This document shows, in pieces, positions 49,801-60,600 of a DNA stretch of 64,000 nucleotides. Under the pieces are notes generated by a model. It was not told the DNA's origin. It saw only the letters and a program-made list of their open reading frames with translations, and made no database searches. The position numbers were made by a program, and so were the translations under genes. The stretch lies in NCBI GenBank assembly GCA_003255065.1, contig QAOA01006734.1, positions 1,718,130 to 1,782,129 of the forward strand, written 5' to 3'. The stretch is from Cercis canadensis (lineage: Eukaryota; Streptophyta; Magnoliopsida; Fabales; Fabaceae). Position 1 is the first letter of the stretch. Each line of letters begins with the position of its first letter.

Positions 49801-49986
49801 ATAATTATATTTATATATGTGATTAAAAATTAAAATAATTTTAAAATTTTATAAATATATTATGCAAAATTTGTGTTTTTGGACAGAGAAAAAAATCCTT
49901 TATTAATATAAAGTAACAGCCTTATTAAAACCTGTAAAAAGTCAAAGGATACACAGAGAATGGATAGAGACAAAATTCACTCTAGT
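46854..49986. other. Intergenic sequence between the small ORF and IPT
   Basis: No gene is seen. It holds the N-separated repeat at 48028-48470 and an (AT)n tract at 49153-49174. The interval 49255-49400 is unusually GC-rich for this region, but no coding frame there has a recognisable domain. Confidence 0.5.
48028..48470 (+). repeat. N-separated near-identical direct repeat, probable assembly artefact
   Basis: Bases 48028-48248 recur at 48250-48470 around the single N at 48249, with one difference noticed (AATATTGAGAG versus AATATAGAGAG). Confidence 0.85.
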
Positions 49987-51048
49987 CTACACTAGTAGAC
50001 TTGAAAAGGCTAGTGTGGTGGCAGTGGCAGTGGCATTGATTGAAGGAGATGAGATGACTTGTATGCTGCGGCCGCAAGCAGTCACCAAGGCTGGCAATCT
50101 AAGGCTAGCATCGACATTAGTGGTGGTAACATTGTAGAGAAACTCGGCGACGATTCTAGCACTTGGCTCTGCCACCAGCTTCTTCCATGTCTCATTTGCA
50201 TCTTTGCCTTTCTTCCGAAACACTGGCGTGGCATCTAGGCGGTGAATCTTCCACCTCTTAACATTTCGGAGCCTATGAATCTTCCTCAATTGTTTTGTTG
50301 CCAATTTGCACGTATTCTCCTTCACTTCACTTATGGCTTGTTGCAGTAATCTGTGTCTGGTTTCTTCATCCCCAAAGGCTTCGCTTCGAAAATATTGATC
50401 GAATTCAGGTACCCCAATTGCTTTGCTAATCCCTCGAGAATAATCACTGCTGGGATTGTAAAATGATCTTAATTCGTTTAACATTCCATTATCAAACATT
50501 TGATCAACCCGTTCTGCTACATAGGGATGAAGAACAGGCATTGATACGTCCACCCAGAGACAACAGCAATCATACCTTGATCGGAATTTATAGTCATCAT
50601 CGTCGATTAAGGCTTCAATGTAGGAATTGGAGCCTCCGACGATGATGGGGAGCTGCCCACGACCGGTGATTGACTCAACGGCAAGTGAAGCCGTGTCACA
50701 GAAATCAGCGGCCGTGAACTCTGAGTTGGGGTTTTGTGTTCCAAGCAAATGGTGAGGCACCCCACGTTGCTCTTCTTTGGTGATTTTGTTTGTGACTATG
50801 TCAAGCCCTTCATAGACTTGCATTTTGTCAGAGTTTATGATTTCCGCCGGAAAATAGGTGGCAAGGTCGATGGAGAGTCTTGACTTGCCGGCGCCGGTGG
50901 CCCCCATGATCAACACTACTTTCTCCTTCTGGCATGGAAGGTTAAGGTTGGTCAAGTTCAATATTTGGCCACCACTGGAACCAGAAGGCATGTTTATTAG
51001 TGGTTGTCTAACTTGTGTTGGTCTACACATTACCATTGAGATGGTCAT
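49987..51048 (-). CDS. IPT3: Adenylate isopentenyltransferase (IPT3-like)
   Basis: An intronless 353-aa frame, as usual for ATP/ADP-type plant IPT genes. It starts MTISMVMCRPTQ. The P-loop is at residues 49-56 (GATGAGKS), followed by AEIINSDKMQVYEGLDIVTN, KEEQRGVPHHLLG, LPIIVGGSNSYIEAL, FRSRYDCCCLWVDV and DYSRGISKAIGVPEFDQYF. The enzyme transfers the isopentenyl group of DMAPP to ATP or ADP, the first step of cytokinin synthesis. The N-terminus and gene neighbourhood match Arabidopsis IPT3 (phloem, nitrate-responsive). Unlike AtIPT3, whose C-terminus ends in a farnesylated CaaX box, this protein ends AFSSLLV with no Cys at the fourth-last position. IPT5 or another ATP/ADP IPT is the alternative name. 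Confidence 0.92.
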   Translation of the reverse strand: MTISMVMCRPTQVRQPLINMPSGSSGGQILNLTNLNLPCQKEKVVLIMGATGAGKSRLSIDLATYFPAEIINSDKMQVYEGLDIVTNKITKEEQRGVPHHLLGTQNPNSEFTAADFCDTASLAVESITGRGQLPIIVGGSNSYIEALIDDDDYKFRSRYDCCCLWVDVSMPVLHPYVAERVDQMFDNGMLNELRSFYNPSSDYSRGISKAIGVPEFDQYFRSEAFGDEETRHRLLQQAISEVKENTCKLATKQLRKIHRLRNVKRWKIHRLDATPVFRKKGKDANETWKKLVAEPSARIVAEFLYNVTTTNVDASLRLPALVTACGRSIQVISSPSINATATATTLAFSSLLV

Positions 51049-51238
51049 GTTGAAACTCTATTTTAGTAGAAAATAGAAATGGAATCTAAGGGGTGGGGGC
51101 AGAAAACAAAGAAAGAGTAAGAAAAATTAAGAATCAATTAGGATAAGTCAGAAGGGTCAAGCTAGCAGAGAGGATTTTAGTTATAGTCTATAGAGACGTG
51201 TGTCACATTTCTTGAAAGCGCGTACAAGCGTTTCAAGG

Positions 51239-51246
51239 TATTTATA
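51239..51246 (-). promoter_or_regulatory. TATA box candidate for the IPT gene
   Basis: TATAAATA on the - strand, in the context GGCTATAAATACC, lies about 190 bp upstream of the IPT start codon. Confidence 0.6.
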
Positions 51247-51249
51247 GCC

Positions 51250-54200
51250 GCAATAGGCAGGCAAGCCCAGAAGGAGTCAAATCAAAACTGCTCCCTTCTC
51301 TGCTTCTCTGTTGTGGTAAAGTGGGAATTATTTATTAGGCTACTACAAGAGGAGCAAGTGGTCTCTCCAAATATTCTTTCAATATTTATCTCCGCACTTT
51401 CTCTTTTAGCTGTATTCCATATGAATGGAACTCCTCAACGAGGCTCAAACAAGTCTTCCAAGCCCATGGTGTTCCTAATAAGAAACCAGTGGTTACAGAC
51501 GAGGTTCTTTTTAGTAGTGCTATGCAATTTGCGTCAGAATACGAATTTGATAAGGTCTTTCTTCTGATTCCCTTTTGTTTGTTTGGTTTGCGTTTTGTCT
51601 TTTATATTAGATGTAATGTTTTGTTAGCCAGCATTTAGTGATGAAAACAAACATTCCACGCATCCTATCTCACAAGATGGGCCTAAGACGTCCTCTTAAT
51701 TTGTTGCTTTACACAAATATAAACATTTGAATCCACAAGAAAACAGAACTAACTACATTTTAGACTATTTTAGGGTTTAGGGGAAACCGTATGTCATATC
51801 TGAAGTTTAAAATTTTGGTATTTTTTTTTTTTTTTATAACCCAAGAATCAGGATTTAACTCTAATCTTTAGATGAAACTAAATTTATTAAATTTAGAACA
51901 AACAATTCTTATTTCAAGGGTTTTGTTATCGAAGTACCCACAACTATAACTTTGTGTAGAATAGCACTTTGAGACTCTTATTTTATTAATGAGAGACCTC
52001 AAATACAAAACTATTTTTTTGTAATGAGAGTCTTGTGACCAACTGATTTATAACTTAATTAACTTAAAATTTGGGGTTTGTTCACAATAAAACATGTTCT
52101 TGATCTTTTATACAATAACTACTTTAAATTATAACAAAATCATAAGAGATTTTGTTCAAACTAAATAGTATTACTCTAAATATAAATTTGTATCTTTTTA
52201 TTTTTTTTGCTTTACTATAAATTTGTATCATTAATCATAGACAAATGCATCATATATAAAATAGCATGATGTAAGCCAAAAGCATTTGTTCTTATGAAAG
52301 TGTTAAAGGACAGTACTCAAATAACATTTTAAGATTGATACCTATGGAGTGTTCCTCCATGCATAAAATCAAAAACGAAGATTGCTCGATAGCTGTGGCA
52401 ATGTGACTTGGGATTTTTATAGCGATAGCACTAGCTAGGGATACTTTTTCTAATTTGTCAAACTTAGTATGACAGGTACCTCCCCCACAACAAACATTGC
52501 ATTTTCTTACCGAAGTGGGTTGCAAATCCAAAAGGTGCAGTTCAATTTTGCATGGCAAAGCTTTGAGGTTGACATTGTTGCCGTGTTCTTCCGTCCATGA
52601 AAATAGAGGCTAGTTAGCTCTATAATGTGCTTGTGGTTTCAGATTTCTTAATAGTTAAGGATAAGTGCACGCGAGCTTTCTACTTTTAGTTTTTTTCTTT
52701 TTGGCCGTGTTCTCCTTTAGTTGATTAAACCCAATAAGTCAATTACACAGAGGTAACAAGCATTCGATTCCCTTGCACAAGTGGTTCTAGAGCAGAAGTA
52801 TAGTTCAGTCCTACTTCACAATCAATCTCAATGAAGATGATCCCTTCAATCAATCAATATCATGAAGCTACTTTTATTTAAAAGTATAAAAAGTAAATTC
52901 TTCTCCCACCCAAAAGTTACACTTACTCTATATGTGATTTTAAAATTATTGAAAAATAAAAATACTTCGTCAAAAAGGAATAAATGACACAACTTCTTCT
53001 TTTCACATTATGACTGTATATTCACTACTTTTAGCTGCAAAATTTATATATTTCAACGGGTTATCGTATAGAATATCCAACATGGAACATAAGAGTTAAA
53101 AAAGTTGACCTACTTGTGACCTAAGTTAATAAAAGGAGGGTAAATATAATTTATCTTCTTTAGTATTATTAATATTTTAAAATCTCATGATTAATAGATA
53201 TATATGCTCAAAATGATGAAGTGACTATAAATTAATATTTATGTCCATTTTTTTTCTTCTCGTACTTTTTCGATTGTAAGAAGTTTAAGGTGAAGAAAAA
53301 TTACATTATTTTAAAGTTAGGATATGTTACTGACTTTAATTAAGACTTACAGTAGTACTTACAAATTGCTTATACTAAAGAGAGATTGTTCACAATGGGA
53401 TTCGAATCTAAGTCTTACAAGCAAAGTAATTCGATTCTTACTAGTTAAACCAACTTCCATTGGCTTTTTTTATCGTATTTTGAAGTATGGGTTCAATGAA
53501 TCTAAAATAGAATTTTCTGTAGAAGGTATGGATATCCAAATATTCAACTAATTAGAAGGATAAGAGTTGCATTGTTTTTGGTGGTTGAGCTCTTTATAGA
53601 CTTAAACTATGTAATTAATCAAAACACAGTTGCATAGTCGTTGTTGAGGTTCTTCTCGATTAAAGTGTGATACAGCTTAAGAATAGTACAGATTCGATCC
53701 TCAAATTGCTAATCTTAAATGTAAGTATCATGGTTTTGTGCTGCTCAATTCATTGCTCGAGGAACAAAGGAGATCCCATATGCTTCATTTCATAATTGAT
53801 AATTAAGTGCCTGAAAGAGAAGTAACTATTATCCAAATCCAGAAAATGATTGATTGGCTGATGAGCATTAATCGAATCACTATTGACCAATAGCAGTGTT
53901 CTATCTGAGAGAATGTCAAACCATGCACGTGGGCCGTTTTAAGGTTTTGAACTATATACTGATCTTATCCAAGTGATAAACTTTGAGGCTTTGAGCAAAG
54001 GACAATCAGCTCCCAAGTTTAGCCCCATCAAGTGTTTTAACTTTTTAAGACAAGTTGAACTCAAATTTTCCCCTAAAAAACAAGCGCCTTTACCATTAAG
54101 TCATTATATTATCTCTTTACGATTTCTCTGTCTAATTTTTTTTTTTCAAAAATCCAGACTTGATTATTTATCAATTATCATTAGTTAAAAACAATAAATA

Positions 54201-57050
54201 ATTAAATAATTTTGTGTTTAAATTTGAAGAGTCGTAAAACTAACCATTAACAGTTTAAATTTTCACATTCTTTCCTAACACCATATAGCAATACGACTAA
54301 AATTAATTGTACAAATGGAAAATGTAAAATGCATTACGACTTTTGATTTTAACAATAATATATGGCAAGAAAAAATATGGGAGTATATTTTGAGTGTGGC
54401 CTCTTTCTAATTTTATACTGGGATAAGCATCTTATTTAAAATTGTTTCCGAATAGAACGAGGAAAGACAATTTGTACATCATAGCAAAAACAAAGAATAA
54501 ATTTTGAATTATTTTTTATTAAAAAATATATTGAACTTATCCAATAAAAAATAATTATAATAATTTCTGAATAAATAGAGGTCAATAATGCTTGGCAAAT
54601 TATAAAATTGTTTTTGATTACATGCTGATATGAAGCTTGAATTTTAACAAATCATTCATATATTTTTCACTATATTATATTTAGTGACTTATAAATTTTC
54701 AAATTTAAACTTACACCATTCCCATTTGATTATGCATTTGAATAAATTTTCGTGAAAAATTTAGATGAGATTAGTACATCTCTGATTTTATCACAAAGAA
54801 TGATTTGTGAAATTTTATGTCATAAAATTTGTCTACAGATATCATTATTTATAATGTCATTGTCTCATCAAACAAATTATTCTTTTCGATAATGCTATCA
54901 TATCAATCATATAAAAGAGGCAATCAACATTGTCAATATACTGCTTTATCATATTATTTGATCCTAAAAATAAAAACAATAATATTAATTTAGTTAAATT
55001 GATATTATCTTACACTATACAATGTATATGTATGCCTCGGTGCAAAAGTCAGTAACTTTGTGTCATTGTCCGAACTATTAATAAAATATTATTTATGTTA
55101 TATGGGTTATAAATTAATTGGTTATAAGCTCTCCTCATAATAAATGAGTCTTATATTTAGGGTTTCTGATTAACAAAATAAGAGTTTTAAGTGCTATTCA
55201 CACAAATTTACAACTGTTATTACTTTGACAGATAAATTTTTAAAATAAGGATGACTCATCATAAATTTAATAAGTTTAACTTTATTTAAAAATTAAAGTT
55301 AAACTTTGATTTTTTGATATATATATATATTATCTATGTGGGTCATAATCATATTCTGCTTTTTGGAAAAAGAGAAACTAAAAGGGTGTTTGGTCATTCA
55401 CCCATTATTATTGAAATTTGGAAGAGAAATCTTATTAGCACATTTATGAGTTTATATAATTTTTTGGAAGTTTATTTTTATATTTATACACATAGTATAC
55501 TATAATTTGACTAGATTTATTTAAATTTTTGTTAAATTCATTAATTTTTTTTTTTGACTAAAACTAGTAAAATCTACAAATCAAAAAAGAAAAAAGCCAG
55601 TAAAAACTTCTATACTTATAAATCAAATGCATAAATATCGTTTCCTGATTGGAAGGATCGCACGCGAGCCGATATTTTAGGGATATGATAGAATCTGGAA
55701 GCACTGAATCATAATGGCAACAAATCAAAATGATTGAATGAAATCATGAATCATATATATAATTTTCCATTTCACAAAAGTCCAGTTAAATCACCATCCC
55801 ATCAAATCTCAATCACTGCCACCTAACCAAATTCGTCTACGTTTTCTTCCAAAAAACACAAATGGTCTTTGTTTCAGCCAAAAAACAGAACAAATTGTTT
55901 CAGTTTTATGTCTTCTCAATTGGAACTGCAACCAAAAGTAAGCATGCCCAACATAAACGTGTGAAAGTGACATTAGAGCCACGATGAAGAGATAATGAAT
56001 GATGATTCTGATATCATTATAACAATGCAGTTTGACTTGGGTAAGATCATGGGTTCCGTACGACTTCGCCATTTTGGGGCCATAAATCTAACGTCCACCT
56101 TATGAGCATGAAGTTGTTGTCATTCTCTTCAGACAGCACTGAGATTAGGTTTAGCAAATTAGCTTTCTCATTTATTAATTCCAAGTTGTCTTCTTTTTTT
56201 CTCTCCCGTACTTTTTCTGGCAGATTCTCGATTCTTCCTTTTTCTGTTTTCCTCTTTTGCAGCTCATAAATCCAGATCCCTAGTTGTGATAAGTGATGAG
56301 CTTGTTTTTCTTCAATTTTTTCTTAAAAAAGGGTTAGTCACACTATAATATATATATATATATATATAAAAAAAAAAAAGAGAATTAAAAACGAGCAAGC
56401 TTCGAAGATTCAGATATTGAGAGTAGTATGCATGTATAAAAAATAAATCAAACCAAAAGATACAATGCTTAACTGAAAGAGAAGACTGAGAAAATAGCTT
56501 GAAGACACCAAAGAATCCATTGAAGGAGTTGTATATATAGCTGAAAAAAGAGAATGGATATGCGAATGATGCAAGTATGATATGCAAATGATCGAGTAAT
56601 CATGGTTGACTCTCAATCAGCTAGCATATATAGAAACTTTCTGTTTTCCATTTTAATTTTTATGTTTGCACCTAAATAGGTGTGAAAGACATAAATTGGA
56701 TTAAGGAAATATTTGCTTTTAATATAAATTTGTGTTGTTAGGGTAGACCTAATGGGGATGAGGAATTGTTTCAATTTCAAAAGGAAATCGTCACAGAATC
56801 ACCCAATACTCAAGTATTATTGTTATTTTCAATACGAAATATTAGGGTATTCAAGTTTTTATTTATAGTTATATAATTTATAATGAAATTTAGAAATTGT
56901 GTTCTTGAGGAAAATAGGCACATCCCATTTTTCACTCCTATAATTGTCTTTTTGTTAAAAAACTACCATAAATATTGCTTTTAATTCAATCATCATTAAA
57001 AGGTTGGTTTTTGCAACCGAAGAGTTTTGTTTTTCCGAGTCCTTACTCAT
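51250..57050. other. Long AT-rich gene-poor interval
   Basis: Nearly 6 kb contain no frame with a recognisable domain on either strand. A poly-T/A-rich composition dominates, and there is an (AT)n tract at 56347-56368. A - strand frame at 52292-52558 and others at 55809-56616 were examined and not accepted. The part next to 51.3 kb should include the IPT promoter. Confidence 0.5.
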
Positions 57051-57051
57051 A

Positions 57052-57138
57052 GCCCAGGTTCAGCCCAAAATGAAGCCTGCTCAGATAAATATTTACGGCC
57101 CAAATAAGCCCAAAACAAAGATAGCTAAAGAAAGCCCA
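57052..57138 (+). promoter_or_regulatory. Cluster of five GCCCA motifs upstream of the VTT gene
   Basis: GCCCA occurs at about 57052, 57063, 57098, 57108 and 57134, all on the + strand within 87 bp. Such site II/UP1-like elements are frequent in promoters of broadly expressed plant genes. They lie about 500-600 bp before the start codon. Transcription probably starts around 57.2-57.4 kb. Confidence 0.45.
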
Positions 57139-57598
57139 AGACAAAAATAAAGCAAAAGGGAGGAGATGCTTCTGCCGCCGATCCAGTTCAGTCGGTTTTC
57201 TGCCACGTTTGAGTCAAAGACTACTCTCGGGCCCTCGGCTACACCCAACCGTTAGCGCGCGAACAAACTGTGACACTCAAAAGAAGAGGAAGAAGAAAAG
57301 AGAATCGAGGAACGATCTCCGAGTGAGTGCGTAAAAAGGAAACGATTCCGAGTGAATTTGGAACCCTGCCTTCTGATTTTTTCTGTGTCTGAAAATAAAT
57401 TGAGAAAATTTTATCGAGAAAATATTGATATATCTAAATTTGGTAAAGGAAGTTGATAAAATTAGAGGGTCATTGTTGGGAGAAAAAGAGAAGAATTGGA
57501 TTTGGAGGTGACGGTTTTTAAACTGGCAAACGTGGAGGGTTTGAGCCTGAGGGTGCGGTCTTCGCTGAGACCAGGTGAGGCTGTGAGAGACGCCGTCG

Positions 57599-57625
57599 AT
57601 GGCGACGACTCCGATGAGGCATTGA
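57599..57625 (+). promoter_or_regulatory. Short upstream ORF (8 codons) in the VTT gene leader
   Basis: ATGGCGACGACTCCGATGAG opens an 8-codon frame (MATTPMRH) that ends 26 nt before the main start at 57652, in a different frame. It may mildly reduce translation of the main frame. Confidence 0.5.
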
Positions 57626-57651
57626 GGCCTTGGCGTTGGAGATTGAAGCTC

Positions 57652-60600
57652 ATGGGTTTAGGGTTTCATAAGCTCACCTGGGGCTATACCCTCAGGATCA
57701 GCCTCTTGTTCTTCCTTATCGCCGCCATTGCCACCGCCTTTTCTTTTCTACCCATTGAAAAGGCATTGCCCTATTCTCTCTCTGTCTATCGCCAAATTAT
57801 GCAGAAATTAAGAATCTTATTTGTTTGCTTTCCCCTGAAATTGGCAATTGATGAGTAGATTTTTTGTTAATGCATTTAGGATGGATAGATAGGAGTTACT
57901 TCTCGTTGATTATGGTTATCTGCGTCTTTGAAAATTAGTTTCTTAGGAAAAATAATTTTGGAATGGAGGAGAGAGTAGATGGTTTCTACTTCTATTGCCT
58001 GTGAATTACTAGATGAAGTCACTAGTTTCTGCAGCATCTTATTGCATATTAAGCCTCTAGCAAATAAGTTGCTGGAACTTCAACTTTGAGTTTGATTTCT
58101 TCATGCCATTAGCTTCACCTGGACAGGATATTAATACTTATTTCAGAGAAGGATAGTAGTAAGGCACCAATGGCTGTTTGCCCTGGTTCTTTATAGGAGA
58201 AAAAAAGAAAGAATCTTTTTTGATGGTACATTTGTTCTGACTTACCTGCAAAATGCATAAGCCAGAAGGGAGCTCTATAAGAAAATTTTAGATTCAAATG
58301 TGCCCTTCAAGTATATAGATTAAATAGGATGAACCATGCCCTTGGATAACGTTTGCTGTAGTTTTGAGCATGTGTCTATCTTGTGATGATTCAATATTCT
58401 TCATTTGATTCATACTTTTTGTCTGACTTATCTGCAAACATTTTATGTTCAGATATTAAAAGATTTCTTGCTATGGATCAAGCAGGATCTTGGACCTTGG
58501 GGTCCACTTGTTCTGTAAGTTAAAATGTGATTCCCTTACATTTATGTTACCTTCATCTTACTTCACTTTAATAACCGCAGCCACACCTAGTTAATTTTCA
58601 TCTTCCATTATCTTATTCATGTCAACCTGGTTTAAACATCAAAATTGCTAACTTATTTACATTTGGGGACCATTACAAAGTTGGTAGTTTTTGCATTAAT
58701 TGAGGAAATTATGGAAATAGAGATAATTAAATGATGCCAAGATATTCATTTTGGTCACTAACTCACTATTATCATTCATATTCTTTAATGCTTATTTCCA
58801 AACTTCTCATGTTAGTATGTTACAAGTAGATGTTGAAATAATTTCCTTTTAAGTAGTTTGAAATGAGGATGGTTTTAGAATTGCTTTAATTGCCTCAATT
58901 ATATAATTGTTAAGCTGTTAAATATTTATTAATTTGTTTTACCTAAAACCTTTTTCCTGGCATGTGGCAGGGCTATTGCATACATTCCACTTACTGTCCT
59001 TGCAGTTCCAGCTTCAGTACTTACGGTAGTCTCATTATACCTAAAACCTTTTATCTGTTATCATCTTTGCACTAACTGTCTTTCACACATGCAATCTGTG
59101 TTTCAAAGTGGGAAGCACATAATCATTCTTAAATCTTACAGTCTTGAAGAAGTTACTTGTGCTTCAAAAGATTGTTGTATGTCTGCAATTTGTTCTTAGT
59201 ATACTTCTTGATCTATTTTGGTAAGTATTTAGTAACCACCAGTCCTTAGTTTTATATACTCCTTCCAAACTTTTAATTTGTTTGAATTTGGCTGTTATAG
59301 TGAGGTTTGTCACTTTTAAGGGTATTTTTGCATTCCAGATTTCTTGATGGATAGGATAATTTCTTTTGGTGAATAAGCGGATTTGTTGGCTTGTTGAGTG
59401 CTCAAAGGAAATAAAACTTACATTACCTTATTGTCAAATGCCCCTACAACAAGATAGCTAAAGTGCTAAACCCTTCCTGAACCCTGATAAAAGATTGACT
59501 TCAAATGGACTGATCATAGGGAGATAAGATAAGACTGGAAATTTGGAAGCGCCCACCAAAAATATGAAAGTATCATTGGAATCCTATCTGTTTTAGGGCC
59601 AACAAGTGATATTTTAACTCTTATATACCTGATTAGGAATTTTGTTCACTCCTTTCATATCCCAGATGAAATTTGGCCAACTCAATCTGGCCAAGTCAGA
59701 AAAGGTAAAGATGTCTCACCAAACCTTACAACCATGGGGTCCAGTTGAATATGGGCCGACCAGAGAAAAGTGCTAGGTGTGTCCATTTAAAACTATAACA
59801 TGTATTGGGACTCACAATGATGAGAAATAGTGAGAAAAGTAGTGGTGGATATAACATTACTCCTGGCCGTTAAATGCCCATTAAGTAATTATCTGGTTAT
59901 AATAGCTTACACTTTGAAGATTTCCCCAACCCTTACTCACCTGTAACTTGAATGAACAGTACAAATGTGGCAACACATTGTTAGTATCTAATAATGTACT
60001 GATTTTAATAAATTGTTTTTACTGGGTTGAGATTTGAAACTAGTTCAGGTCGCTGCTCTTTTTATTCAATTATTGTGGTGGCATGGAACTCTAAAGCATG
60101 TGTTTCCATTTTTCAGCTTGGAGGTGGTTATCTCTTTGGATTACCTGTGGGATTTATTGCTGATTCTGTTGGTGCCACTATTGGTGCAACAGCTGCATTT
60201 CTTCTTGGTAGAACAGTGAGTCTCTTGAGCCTGTGATGTGGTATCTGCCAGGCAATATTACGTACTGAAAATAAATAGCATTGCATTATCACTTTTCTCT
60301 GAATCAGCTGCCTGGAACACTTTACACGATGATTGAATGACATGTTGTCCACCTCCCTGCCCCTCCAATAAGGAAGATGTGACCATACTTTTGCTCTTGA
60401 AGAAATTTGTGGGTTGACAACTCTCTGTGTGTGTTACAATCTAACAACTTGACCAGGAGCATTAGCATCTGGGTCCCTTTTTATGTATTTATTTATTTTT
60501 AACATGTAATAATTGTTTCCTTCTGCAGATTGGGAGATCATATGTTCTATCCAAGCTTAAGAATTATCCAAAATTTCAAGCTGTTGCTGTTGCCATTCAA

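Noticed and set aside
52292-52558. 88-aa - strand frame with several Cys residues (CNVCCGGGTCH)
   Set aside because: The Cys spacing matches no zinc-binding family I know, there is no promoter or splice context, and the surroundings are AT-rich noise.
55809-56616. Several hydrophobic - strand frames near 56 kb
   Set aside because: The hydrophobicity comes from A/T-rich low-complexity codons and an (AT)n tract, and frames overlap without a consistent gene structure.
57496-57651. N-terminal extension of the VTT frame upstream of 57652
   Set aside because: The frame opens with TTG, not ATG. No in-frame ATG precedes 57652, and the family starts at about this point.
58265-58277. GAAGGGAGCTCTA, identical to the 3' part of miR159
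   Set aside because: Only 13 bases match, the 5' part does not, and no complementary arm exists nearby to form a precursor. It lies in VTT intron 1.
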